Assembly: GCF_015158295.1 (NCBI RefSeq) | Contig: NZ_JACDXV010000001.1 | Span: 682,001-746,000 of the forward strand | Source: Devosia faecipullorum | GTDB lineage: Bacteria > Pseudomonadota > Alphaproteobacteria > Rhizobiales > Devosiaceae | DNA length: 64,000 bases | Direction: 5' to 3' | Shown: one piece after another, positions 45,147-52,071 of the stretch | How the letters are laid out: every line of letters starts with the position of its first letter | How positions within the stretch are numbered: the first letter of the stretch is position 1 | Notes under the pieces: model-generated | Seen by the model: only the letters and a program-made list of their open reading frames with translations | Database searches by the model: none | Told to the model about the DNA's origin: nothing | Position numbers and translations under genes: made by a program

Positions 45147-45365
45147 TCAATGCCGGGTCAGATAGTCCATGATTGCCTGCCGGTGGCGAGCCGTGCGCTC
45201 AGCTACCAGTTCTCTGTTCTGGCGCTGGACATGGCCGAGCTGGCGATATGCGCGGCGGCTTGCAGCGGCATGGCGATCGACAACCTGCTGAGCATCGGCG
45301 ACGGTCTGCTTCATGTTGGCGGCGCAGGCTTGGGCGATGGCAACGCTTTCCCAGCTATCTAACAT
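45147..45365 (-). CDS. 72-aa helical protein of unknown function
   Basis: MLDSWESVAIAQACAANMKQ onward; a single long, charged, Gln/Arg-rich helix (AYRQLGHVQRQNRELVAERT) able to form a coiled coil. The start has AAGGAG 9 nt upstream. No homologue recognised. Confidence 0.6.
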   Translation of the reverse strand: MLDSWESVAIAQACAANMKQTVADAQQVVDRHAAASRRAYRQLGHVQRQNRELVAERTARHRQAIMDYLTRH

Positions 45366-45437
45366 GGGTTGATCTCCTTGGTTGCCTTGGTGATAGCACG
45401 AAGGTCCTGGTGAAGTCCGGAGGGGATGGCCAGCATT

Positions 45438-46304
45438 TTATCGAAGCGCTGGATCATCGCCCCGCCGGTGTTTTGTCCGGTGGTATTCTGCTCTCGCCGC
45501 TGTGAAGTCATTGAGCTCCTTCAGCGTGGCGCGCTTCGGCCTCGGCCCGAACACGATGTCCACCCTCTTCCACGCCCGCCCCCTGCCCGCCTCTGCAGGC
45601 TTTACCTGGTCGATGCCGATGAGCATGTCGTCGACGTTTCGCTGGATGTCGACGACACCCGGTTCGAGCAGCACCCGCGTAACCCTCGACAGCGAGATGG
45701 TCTCGCTTGTTTCGCCGGTCGCCAGCGTCTTCTTGCTCTTGGCGGCTTGGCAATATTGGCCGAGCGCACCGAACACGTCTTCGATCGCCCACCGGATCGA
45801 GTGCTCGGTGGCATTAGGGCTGGCAGCTATCAGGGCTTTGCAGCGCAGGTAGAGCAAGATCCCGGGGACCGTGGAAAGCCGGCGAAACTCGGAGATGGGG
45901 ACAGGCACGGTGCCTGACCACCGCAGATCAGCAACGACGGCCATGGCCTCGGGCGACAGCTGCGCGACGAACCGGCCGGCAAGCTTCTTGCGCTCGCCTG
46001 GCACGAACTCGATGGAATCGAACCATGGCAGCCCCGACAGCTCAGGCTCAGCCGGGATGTCGATGAGCGTGGTCCTGAGAGGCTCGACATAGCGGTGCCC
46101 GGCATCGATCCGCACCGACGCCTGCTCTTCGAGGTGGGGCTTCAGGATGTCGATGACACCATCCTTGCCGACGCTGGCCAGCATTACGGCGAAGACCCTC
46201 AGCATTGGCGCTGTCAGGCCTGATGGCAGCACGCCCATCGCAAGGCCACGAAAGGCCCGAAAATCAAGGCCTGTCGGTCGGTCATGGTCTGCTCTGGCGG
46301 TCAT
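45438..46304 (-). CDS. Possible replication initiator-like protein
   Basis: A 288-aa protein starting MTARADHDRPTGLDFRAFRG. Sequence such as LSGLPWFDSIEFVPGERKKL, FVAQLSPEAMAVVADLRWSG and PGILLYLRCKALIAASPNAT, followed by a helical wing region and KRVDIVFGPRPKR, gives a loose resemblance to winged-helix Rep proteins of plasmids and phages. The similarity is by pattern only and the call is weak. It is leftward, with a GAGGG ribosome site, from a promoter in the 46.3-46.5 kb region, and is isolated from the other leftward genes. Confidence 0.45.
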   Translation of the reverse strand: MTARADHDRPTGLDFRAFRGLAMGVLPSGLTAPMLRVFAVMLASVGKDGVIDILKPHLEEQASVRIDAGHRYVEPLRTTLIDIPAEPELSGLPWFDSIEFVPGERKKLAGRFVAQLSPEAMAVVADLRWSGTVPVPISEFRRLSTVPGILLYLRCKALIAASPNATEHSIRWAIEDVFGALGQYCQAAKSKKTLATGETSETISLSRVTRVLLEPGVVDIQRNVDDMLIGIDQVKPAEAGRGRAWKRVDIVFGPRPKRATLKELNDFTAARAEYHRTKHRRGDDPALR

Positions 46305-46832
46305 CGGTAAACCCTCTAAAACTGCAACCAAGATGTGGACTTGTCCGGCGAGTGTCAAGAGGCAAGGCCGACGATGCATGGGCAAGGGCCGGTTACGGAC
46401 CGCAATAGAAGCAGTACGGTTGGGTTACCTATTTAGAGATAGCATATATAGTAGTTTGCTAACTATCGCGCGCACGCGCGCGTGAGGCAGCGTTGGCTTG
46501 CAGGGCCGCTGGCCCTGCTTCGCACTCGGGTGTGTCTCGCTATCGGGGCATGACGATAACGCGCCTCTCCGAGGCGCTGGAGGTCACGCCGACAGCCAAG
46601 ATGATTCTGATTTTAAGATGGGCCGATCCCTCGCTCCGCGAGGGGAAGGGATGGCATTGCGCTGACTATGTCGATGATGCGCTAGCGCTGCTGCCGCAGC
46701 ACCCCGCCTTACACCAGCGAAGCGTGGCGGCCTTAACTCACCTGCCGCTGGTGCCCGGACACGTCCGCGGATTGTCCTTGTGCCTTGCTGCTGCGGTGGA
46801 CATTTTCGGTCCATCGAATCGGAGGGCTGCTC
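46305..46832. promoter_or_regulatory. Long control region with palindromes
   Basis: AT-rich core at 46,425-46,465 (GATAGCATATATAGTAGTTT, dyad TAGTT-TGCT-AACTA), an alternating purine-pyrimidine tract CGCGCGCACGCGCGCG (46,468-46,483, a possible Z-DNA former), and one copy of the GGACACGTCCGCG operator-like word (46,757). It could contain a replication origin for the neighbouring Rep-like gene. A weak open frame lies inside. Confidence 0.5.
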
Positions 46833-46852
46833 ATGCCACGCACAATCGCTGA
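46550..46852 (+). CDS. Doubtful small ORF in the control region
   Basis: About 100 codons, MTITRLSEALEVTPTAKMIL onward. It has GGGG at -6 and a plausible acidic middle (HCADYVDDALALLPQHP), but its 3' end overlaps the better-supported gene at 46833 in another frame and its tail looks random. Kept only as a possibility. Confidence 0.25.
   Translation: MTITRLSEALEVTPTAKMILILRWADPSLREGKGWHCADYVDDALALLPQHPALHQRSVAALTHLPLVPGHVRGLSLCLAAAVDIFGPSNRRAAHATHNR
46757..46769 (+). repeat. GGAC(A/G)CGTCCGCG operator-like site, copy 1
   Basis: GGACACGTCCGCG, 64 nt before the gene at 46833. One mismatch from copies 2 and 3. Confidence 0.55.
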
Positions 46853-47213
46853 GATCCGTCGTCACGACCGTGAGCGTAAGCGCCAGCAGCGTGCCGCCGC
46901 GGCTGCTGCAGGCATTCCCAACAGCGCCCAGGTGCACAATGCCATTGCCGAGGCATTGGCTTTTGCCGCGGCGTCGGATGTCAACATTGAAGCAGCCAAG
47001 GCTGGCCAGCAGCCGGCAATCGAGGTTCGGCATGTCTTGAGCGCAGCGCATAAGATCTTGGCTGTGCGGCTGGGCTTCGATGGCGAGGCATCCCACAAGG
47101 CGCTGCTCAAGGCGTTGGCGCCGAGGCCCGAGCATCGTTGGCCTTCGTACATTCCTTCGCGCTACGCGGGGCCGATGCCGCTGACGGATACCCCCATAGG
47201 TGCCCACGATTGA
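46833..47213 (+). CDS. Phage protein of unknown function
   Basis: A 126-aa protein with a very basic N-terminal helix (MPRTIAEIRRHDRERKRQQR), a poly-Ala linker, and a helical body (SAAHKILAVRLGFDGEASHK). GGAGGG lies 6 nt before the ATG, fixing the start. Possibly nucleic-acid binding by charge; no family recognised. Confidence 0.6.
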   Translation: MPRTIAEIRRHDRERKRQQRAAAAAAGIPNSAQVHNAIAEALAFAAASDVNIEAAKAGQQPAIEVRHVLSAAHKILAVRLGFDGEASHKALLKALAPRPEHRWPSYIPSRYAGPMPLTDTPIGAHD

Positions 47214-47288
47214 TTTTGCGGGCATGAAAGCTGCGAGATCGACCCGTGGCCCATTGCTGGCATTTTGCCCCTGCCAGCGTCGATCCTA

Positions 47289-47301
47289 GGACGCGTCCGC
47301 G
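47289..47301 (+). repeat. GGAC(A/G)CGTCCGCG operator-like site, copy 2
   Basis: GGACGCGTCCGCG; its core GGACGCGTCC is a perfect 10-bp palindrome. Confidence 0.6.
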
Positions 47302-47333
47302 ATGCACATGACGACAGCCCCGTTACTCCCTCA

Positions 47334-47346
47334 GGACGCGTCCGCG
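47334..47346 (+). repeat. GGAC(A/G)CGTCCGCG operator-like site, copy 3
   Basis: GGACGCGTCCGCG, identical to copy 2 and 45 nt downstream of it. Confidence 0.6.
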
Positions 47347-47476
47347 GCAATAACACTTTTCTAGAAATCGCGGGGACTCTTGTCGCATGCTTGTGTCCAG
47401 CGTATATTGCGAGGGTCCGCGATCGTCAGTCGCAGAATTCCGAGGCCGCTCTGTTCCAGCAGGCGGCCTCACCTAT

Positions 47477-47496
47477 TTCGGCATAGTCCGATGCAT
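47477..47496 (+). repeat. Six-fold phage motif, site 1
   Basis: TTCGGCATAGTCCGATGCAT, intergenic, 94 nt before the GTG start at 47590. Confidence 0.75.
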
Positions 47497-47589
47497 GGCC
47501 ACCCCCCAGTCTCCCCATGCTGTCCAAGGGGCAGCGGTCGCGATTGCGACCTGATAGGCGCCCGCGGGCGTCGCTTCAGGAGGCCCGCC

Positions 47590-47820
47590 GTGAAGGTCGA
47601 ATTCCGCATCAAGAAAATCGAGCGCTATATCGTCACCCGCTTTGAGCAGGGCTTTGCCACGGATGGTGAGGCCGTGGTGGCAACGTTCGGGACTTATGAC
47701 AATGCCGATCAAGCCCACCACGTGGCCATGGCCTTGGCCAGAGATCAGGCCAATCGCCTCGGTATACCGCTCAATCATCCGTCCATCGTGTACCCCAGAA
47801 AGCCATCTAATCGGGCCTGA
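47590..47820 (+). CDS. Small phage protein, GTG start
   Basis: A 76-aa protein, VKVEFRIKKIERYIVTRFEQ, then GFATDGEAVVATFGTYDNAD and HHVAMALARDQANRLGI. The GTG at 47590 has a perfect AGGAGG 7 nt upstream and marks where protein-like sequence begins. It looks like a small alpha/beta domain; no family recognised. It is flanked by sites 1 and 2 of the six-fold motif. Confidence 0.65.
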   Translation: MKVEFRIKKIERYIVTRFEQGFATDGEAVVATFGTYDNADQAHHVAMALARDQANRLGIPLNHPSIVYPRKPSNRA

Positions 47821-47825
47821 TGCAG

Positions 47826-47845
47826 ATCGGCATAGTTCGATGCAA
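47826..47845 (+). repeat. Six-fold phage motif, site 2
   Basis: ATCGGCATAGTTCGATGCAA, 6 nt after the stop of the 76-aa gene. Confidence 0.75.
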
Positions 47846-47914
47846 ACGCCCCTGTCATTCTCACCCTGCCCTCCCGGTGTTGGGCCTGCTGTTGGACCGA
47901 GAGATCCATGAACC

Positions 47915-48030
47915 CAGCGGGTCCTCCCCCGGGGGGTGGGTAGCCCGGCAGGTTTCCCGACCCCGGGGGTCCGGTAGCTACAGGGATTTTTTTTGGGTTC
48001 GCACCCCTCCTGTGGTTCGCACCCACGGGA
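47915..48030. other. Candidate cos region
   Basis: Very GC-rich stretch before the terminase genes. It contains the self-complementary CCCCCGGGGG (centre about 47,934), the dyad GACCCC-G-GGGTC-like arms near 47,970, a T8 run, and two 11-nt direct repeats GGTTCGCACCC at 47,996 and 48,014 (18 nt apart). Lambda-type cos sites combine a nicking dyad with repeated small-terminase binding sites just upstream of terminase. The exact cut cannot be read. Confidence 0.4.
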
Positions 48031-48037
48031 GTGCAAG

Positions 48038-48262
48038 ATGACCAGACGAAACCAAAATCCAATCGTCGTTTTCTCCAACAACGTCACAGAAATCTTTCCA
48101 GGTGAAACCGTCATCCTCGTCGCGGACTCCAACGGACACGGGGGTGTCTGGCTAAAAACAGCCGTTGGCAACTCACTAGATGAAGCCCTCGCCGAGCTCC
48201 GCGAGCTGAACGAGTTCATCGCCGAAAATCCCCCCGCGAACCCCGCGCACCATTCGTCGTGA
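48038..48262 (+). CDS. Small phage protein of unknown function
   Basis: A 74-aa protein, MTRRNQNPIVVFSNNVTEIF, then PGETVILVADSNGHGGVW and LDEALAELRELNEFI: a small beta-beta-alpha domain by pattern. GGGAG lies 7 nt upstream. It precedes the ParB-like gene by 10 nt. Confidence 0.6.
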   Translation: MTRRNQNPIVVFSNNVTEIFPGETVILVADSNGHGGVWLKTAVGNSLDEALAELRELNEFIAENPPANPAHHSS

Positions 48263-48272
48263 GGTACGCACT

Positions 48273-49010
48273 ATGCGAACCCCTGACGATTTCATGCGTC
48301 ATCAGACGCTAGAGCGCGTACCCGTCGCCGATCTGCACGGATACGATCGTAATGCGCGCACTCACAGCGCCGCGCAGGTCGCGCAGATCGTCGCGTCCAT
48401 CCGCGCCTTCGGCTTCACCAATCCGCTGCTGATCGACGAATCCAACATGATCGTCGCCGGTCATGGCCGCTTCGCCGCGGCGCGAGAGCTGGGCTTCGAC
48501 GAGGTGCCATGCATACGGCTGCGCGGCCTGTCGCCGGAAAAAGTCCGCGCCCTCATTCTGGCCGACAACCAGCTGGCATTGAACGCCGGCTGGGACGAGA
48601 AGATGTTGGCCGAGGAGATCGCCGCCATTGATTTCTCGATCGGCGAGCTGGAGCTGGACTTTGACATCGGCGTCCTCGGCTTCTCCGAACTGCAGCGCGG
48701 GGAGCTCGCGCAGCTGCTCGTCGAGGCAGAGCCCGAAGACGCGCCGGCGACCATTGAGATGGAAGCCGAACCAGCCGTCGCCAAGACCGGCGAGACCTGG
48801 TGCCTCGGCCCGCACCGCCTCACTGTCGGCGGCAGCCAGGCTGCGCGCGATGTCGATGCGCTCATCCTCGCTTGGCAGCGAGACCATAAGGGCGAAGACG
48901 CCCGGCTGTCCAACAGCTCCGAGACCTTCAATGCCCGGGCGCAGGCCTTGGGCATTGAGTTCGTGCGACCGAAAGCCAAGAGCCAGAAGGCGCGTAGGAA
49001 GGCCGGCTGA
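48273..49010 (+). CDS. ParB-like nuclease-domain protein; remnant of a ParB-methyltransferase fusion
   Basis: A 245-aa protein. Residues 15-110 form a ParB/sulfiredoxin-like domain (VPVADLHGYDRNARTHSAAQ, NPLLIDESNMIVAGHGRFAA). Next comes GETWCLGPHRLTVGG, the conserved lead-in to the phage ParB-DNA methyltransferase family. The methyltransferase core (SAM site, DPPY) is absent, and the sequence goes straight to ARDVDALILAWQRDHKGEDA, the tail normally found after the methylase. This looks like an in-frame internal deletion. The DNA-binding part probably survives as a packaging or partition-type helper. Its stop overlaps the small terminase start. Confidence 0.75.
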   Translation: MRTPDDFMRHQTLERVPVADLHGYDRNARTHSAAQVAQIVASIRAFGFTNPLLIDESNMIVAGHGRFAAARELGFDEVPCIRLRGLSPEKVRALILADNQLALNAGWDEKMLAEEIAAIDFSIGELELDFDIGVLGFSELQRGELAQLLVEAEPEDAPATIEMEAEPAVAKTGETWCLGPHRLTVGGSQAARDVDALILAWQRDHKGEDARLSNSSETFNARAQALGIEFVRPKAKSQKARRKAG

Positions 49011-49618
49011 TGGGTCTCTCGCGCCGCGCCTATGCCGACCATCGCAAGCGGCTTGGACTGTCAGGCACGTCGGAGGCGGCCGTCCGGAAGGCGCTGCTCG
49101 CCGGTCGCATCACCGCGCTCGCCGATGGCACCATCGATGCTGCTGCCGCCGATCGCGACTGGGGTGGTTCGACGAGCGAGGCCAAGGTCAGGTCAGGCCG
49201 GCCCATCGAGGCAGACAGCTATCGGCTCGACGAGGACGATCAGGAACGTCCGATCATCATCGCCTCGCCCACGGCCGGGATGGATCAGAAGTCCGCGGCC
49301 ACCTTGAACCAAGTCAAGATCGCGCAGGAGAAGCTGAAGCTCGACGAGGCGCTCGACAAGCGCAAGCTTCGCAAGGGTGAGCTGATGCTCAGGCAGCCGG
49401 CTCGAAAATTCGTCTTCGCCCTCGGCAAGCTCTTCTCGACTGGCTTGCGCTCCCATCATTCGGTTGCTGGCGCTGCCTTGGCCGCGCGGTTCGGCATCCG
49501 CGAGCACGACATGATCCAAGCCTTGCGCGAGGAATATGCCCCCTTCTTGGAGGCCTTGTCGAAGGAGGACGACGACCTCGACCACGCCGCCGGCAAGGAC
49601 AAGGCCAATGCTGCATAA
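49010..49618 (+). CDS. Terminase small subunit
   Basis: A 202-aa protein with an N-terminal winged-helix-like DNA-binding segment (RRAYADHRKRLGLSGTSEAA then VRKALLAGRITALADGTID), a linker, and a helical C-terminus (LDEALDKRKLRKGELMLRQP; ARFGIREHDMIQALREEYAP). It would recognise the packaging site and recruit the large subunit. Position directly before the large subunit and overlap on both sides support the call. Confidence 0.78.
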   Translation: MGLSRRAYADHRKRLGLSGTSEAAVRKALLAGRITALADGTIDAAAADRDWGGSTSEAKVRSGRPIEADSYRLDEDDQERPIIIASPTAGMDQKSAATLNQVKIAQEKLKLDEALDKRKLRKGELMLRQPARKFVFALGKLFSTGLRSHHSVAGAALAARFGIREHDMIQALREEYAPFLEALSKEDDDLDHAAGKDKANAA

Positions 49619-51848
49619 CCTCTACGTGGACATGATGGGCGAGATCGAACCGTTCGACGGTCTCGAGGACCTGCTGTCGAATTTCATGAAGGGCTTGGCC
49701 CCGCCACCAGATCTGACGGTCTCGCAGTGGGCGGACAGCTCCCGCATCCTCGACAAGCCCTTCACTAAGAACCGCATGAGGTGGCGCACTGACTATGTGC
49801 CCTACACGCGCGAGATCATGGATTGCCTGTCGCCATCGTCGCCTGTGAAGCGCGTGGCATGGCTCAAGTCGGCACAGGTGGCCGGGTCCGAAACGGGCAA
49901 CAACTGGCTGGGCTACACCATCGCCCACCATCCCGGCCTGCTCATGCTTGTCAACCCGACCAAGTCGATGGTCAAGCGCATGTCGCACCGCGTGCAGGCA
50001 CTCATCGATTCCAGCGATGGCCTCAGCGACCTGGTGCTTCCGGCCCGCGTGCGGGACAGCAAGAACACCCGGGAGATGAAGCAATTCCCCGGCGGCATGA
50101 TCCTGTTCGTCGGTGCCAATAGCGGCCCCGATCTGCGATCGTATGCCTGCCCGTTCCTGTTCTTCGACGAAGTGGACGGCATGCCCAACGACGTCGACAA
50201 CGAGGGACACCCCGTCGCCGTCGCCGAGGCCCGAACCTTCGGTCAGGGCGAGGAATACAAGATCTACCTGAACAGCACCCCCAAGATCGAGCAGACCAGC
50301 CAGATCTGGAAGGAGTGGCTCCGCGGGGACCAGCGGCTCTACATGATGCGCTGCCCCCATTCCGACCTGTTGATCGACTGGCAGTTCAAGCACCTGCAGC
50401 TCGAGGAGATCGGTCGACCCGACAGCGTCTTCTACCAATGTCCATGCGGATGCGGGAAACGGATCGTCGAAGGGCTGAGCAAGACCGCTATGCTGCGCGA
50501 CGGCCTCTGGGTGCCCAAGATAATCCGCACCGACGAGGACATGTTCGATCGGCTCAATGTCGATGGCGACATGTATGAGCTGAAGCAGTTCAACGCGCAG
50601 TCGCTCGAGCGCAGCTACGCCATCAATGCCCTGTATTCGCCGATCGGCATGATGTCGTGGAAACGCATCATGGAGCAATGGGAGCAGGCGCAGGGCGTCT
50701 ATCCCTTGCTGAAGGCCTTCCGCAACACCGTCGAGGGCTTGCCGTGGAAAGAGATCGGCGACGCCCCGGACGCCGAGGTAATCTGGAATCGCCGGTCTCG
50801 CGTCAACAGAATGCGGGTGGTGCCGTCCGAGGTGGTGATGCTGACGGCCGGCGCCGACATCGGGCAGGACCATATCGAAATCTCGGTCTATGGCTGGGGC
50901 CGTCGCCGGCAGCGCTGGCTGATCGAGCACATCCGCATCGATGGTGCCTACAACGACAAGAAGACTTGGGACCGGCTGACCGACATCCTCGAGCGCCGCT
51001 ATCAGCATGCCAGCGGTGCCATCATGGCGATCCGTCGCCTTTGCATCGACCGCGGCAAGTGGACAGATACCGTCGACGGCTGGGTGAATACCCAGAACGA
51101 GCGTCGCGTCACGGCCATCAAGGGCTATGACAAGCTGGAGGCCCCATTCCGCTGGGCTGGCCAGAAGAAGCAGCACGCGGACGGCACCCAGTCCCAGCGC
51201 AAATATTCCATCAAGTGGGCCATGGTCGGCGTGAGCTATTTGAAGCTCGAGCTGCTCGGCAATCTCAATCTCGCCCGCGAGGACGAGGACACCTTCCCGC
51301 CGGGCTGGCTGCACCTCCCAGAGGATGTCACCCTCGACTGGATCAAGCAGCTGACAGGCGAACGTCGGGTCTACACCACCGAGAAGAAGACCGGCGTGGT
51401 GAAGGCGTACTGGGAGAAGATCTCCGACCGTGTGGAGGCTCTCGACTGCACGAACTATGCGCGCGCTGCGGCGGCTATGGAAGGCTGGGACGACTGGACC
51501 GACGTGGAGTTCCAGCGTGAGGAGCAACACCTGCGCGAGGCAGCCGAGGACCGGCGCATCAAGCTCTATGAGTATCAGCAGAGGAATGGCGGCATGGGCA
51601 CGATCTACGACGTGGTACCGGGGCTGGTGCTGCCGATCGAGGCACCCGATTTCAGCAAGCCCGATGCCGGTGCCATGGCACTGAACGCGCCGGCCCCTGC
51701 CCCTGCAGCGCCACCGCAGCCGTTAGTCAACGCGCCTGACAAACCCATGGTCACTACCCCCGCTCCCGAGATCGGCATTGTCGGATGCAAGCCGGCGATG
51801 AAATCCATACCGATGCCGAACTTCGGCTCGGATGAGGATGATGACTGA
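49608..51848 (+). CDS. Terminase large subunit, GpA family
   Basis: ATP-driven DNA packaging motor and headful/cos nuclease, 746 aa. The ATPase domain has the GpA-type Walker A variant KSAQVAGSETGNNW and Walker B FLFFDEVDGMP; a Cys motif CPCGCG is in mid-protein. The nuclease domain shows TAGADIGQDHIEISVYGWG and LCIDRGKWTDTV with acidic residues. The last 70 residues form a Pro/Ala-rich tail that includes PEIGIVGCKPAMK, the translation of motif site 3. The start at 49608 overlaps the small subunit stop. Confidence 0.92.
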   Translation: MLHNLYVDMMGEIEPFDGLEDLLSNFMKGLAPPPDLTVSQWADSSRILDKPFTKNRMRWRTDYVPYTREIMDCLSPSSPVKRVAWLKSAQVAGSETGNNWLGYTIAHHPGLLMLVNPTKSMVKRMSHRVQALIDSSDGLSDLVLPARVRDSKNTREMKQFPGGMILFVGANSGPDLRSYACPFLFFDEVDGMPNDVDNEGHPVAVAEARTFGQGEEYKIYLNSTPKIEQTSQIWKEWLRGDQRLYMMRCPHSDLLIDWQFKHLQLEEIGRPDSVFYQCPCGCGKRIVEGLSKTAMLRDGLWVPKIIRTDEDMFDRLNVDGDMYELKQFNAQSLERSYAINALYSPIGMMSWKRIMEQWEQAQGVYPLLKAFRNTVEGLPWKEIGDAPDAEVIWNRRSRVNRMRVVPSEVVMLTAGADIGQDHIEISVYGWGRRRQRWLIEHIRIDGAYNDKKTWDRLTDILERRYQHASGAIMAIRRLCIDRGKWTDTVDGWVNTQNERRVTAIKGYDKLEAPFRWAGQKKQHADGTQSQRKYSIKWAMVGVSYLKLELLGNLNLAREDEDTFPPGWLHLPEDVTLDWIKQLTGERRVYTTEKKTGVVKAYWEKISDRVEALDCTNYARAAAAMEGWDDWTDVEFQREEQHLREAAEDRRIKLYEYQQRNGGMGTIYDVVPGLVLPIEAPDFSKPDAGAMALNAPAPAPAAPPQPLVNAPDKPMVTTPAPEIGIVGCKPAMKSIPMPNFGSDEDDD
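51771..51790 (+). repeat. Six-fold phage motif, site 3
   Basis: ATCGGCATTGTCGGATGCAA, inside the terminase tail (read as IGIVGC), 51 nt before the gpW start. Identical over 20 nt to site 5. Confidence 0.8.
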
Positions 51849-52071
51849 TCTCGCAACGCTGAAATCGCGACTGGCCGAGGCCGAGGCGCAATACCACCAG
51901 GTGAGCCTCAAGGGGTCCATCACGCAGACGGCGTTCTCGCTCGGGGGTCAGAACGCGGTGCAGCGCGCTGCCGTCGATCCGGTCAAGCTGCAGGCATACA
52001 TCCAAGATCTCAAGATGCAGATCGCCCGCCAAGAAGGCGGTGCCGGTCGTATGCGGCAGGTGACGTGGTAA
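51841..52071 (+). CDS. gpW-like head-tail joining protein
   Basis: A 76-aa protein, MTDLATLKSRLAEAEAQYHQ, then VDPVKLQAYIQDLKMQIARQ: two helices around a short hairpin, as in lambda gpW, which plugs the portal and connects the tail. The ATG overlaps the terminase stop; two earlier in-frame ATGs (51832, 51838) exist. It ends in TAATG, coupling it to the portal gene. Confidence 0.82.
   Translation: MTDLATLKSRLAEAEAQYHQVSLKGSITQTAFSLGGQNAVQRAAVDPVKLQAYIQDLKMQIARQEGGAGRMRQVTW

Larger units (their letters stand above)
47214..47589. promoter_or_regulatory. Control region with operator repeats and motif site 1
   Basis: A 376-nt gap holding two exact 14-nt copies of AGGACGCGTCCGCG, 45 nt apart, and the first copy of the six-fold phage motif (47477-47496). 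Likely promoter region of the late operon or of the small gene at 47590. No convincing gene otherwise. Confidence 0.55.

Noticed and set aside
49389-51530. 713-codon minus-strand frame opposite the terminase gene
   Set aside because: The plus strand encodes the GpA terminase with Walker and nuclease motifs; the antisense frame is a shadow.
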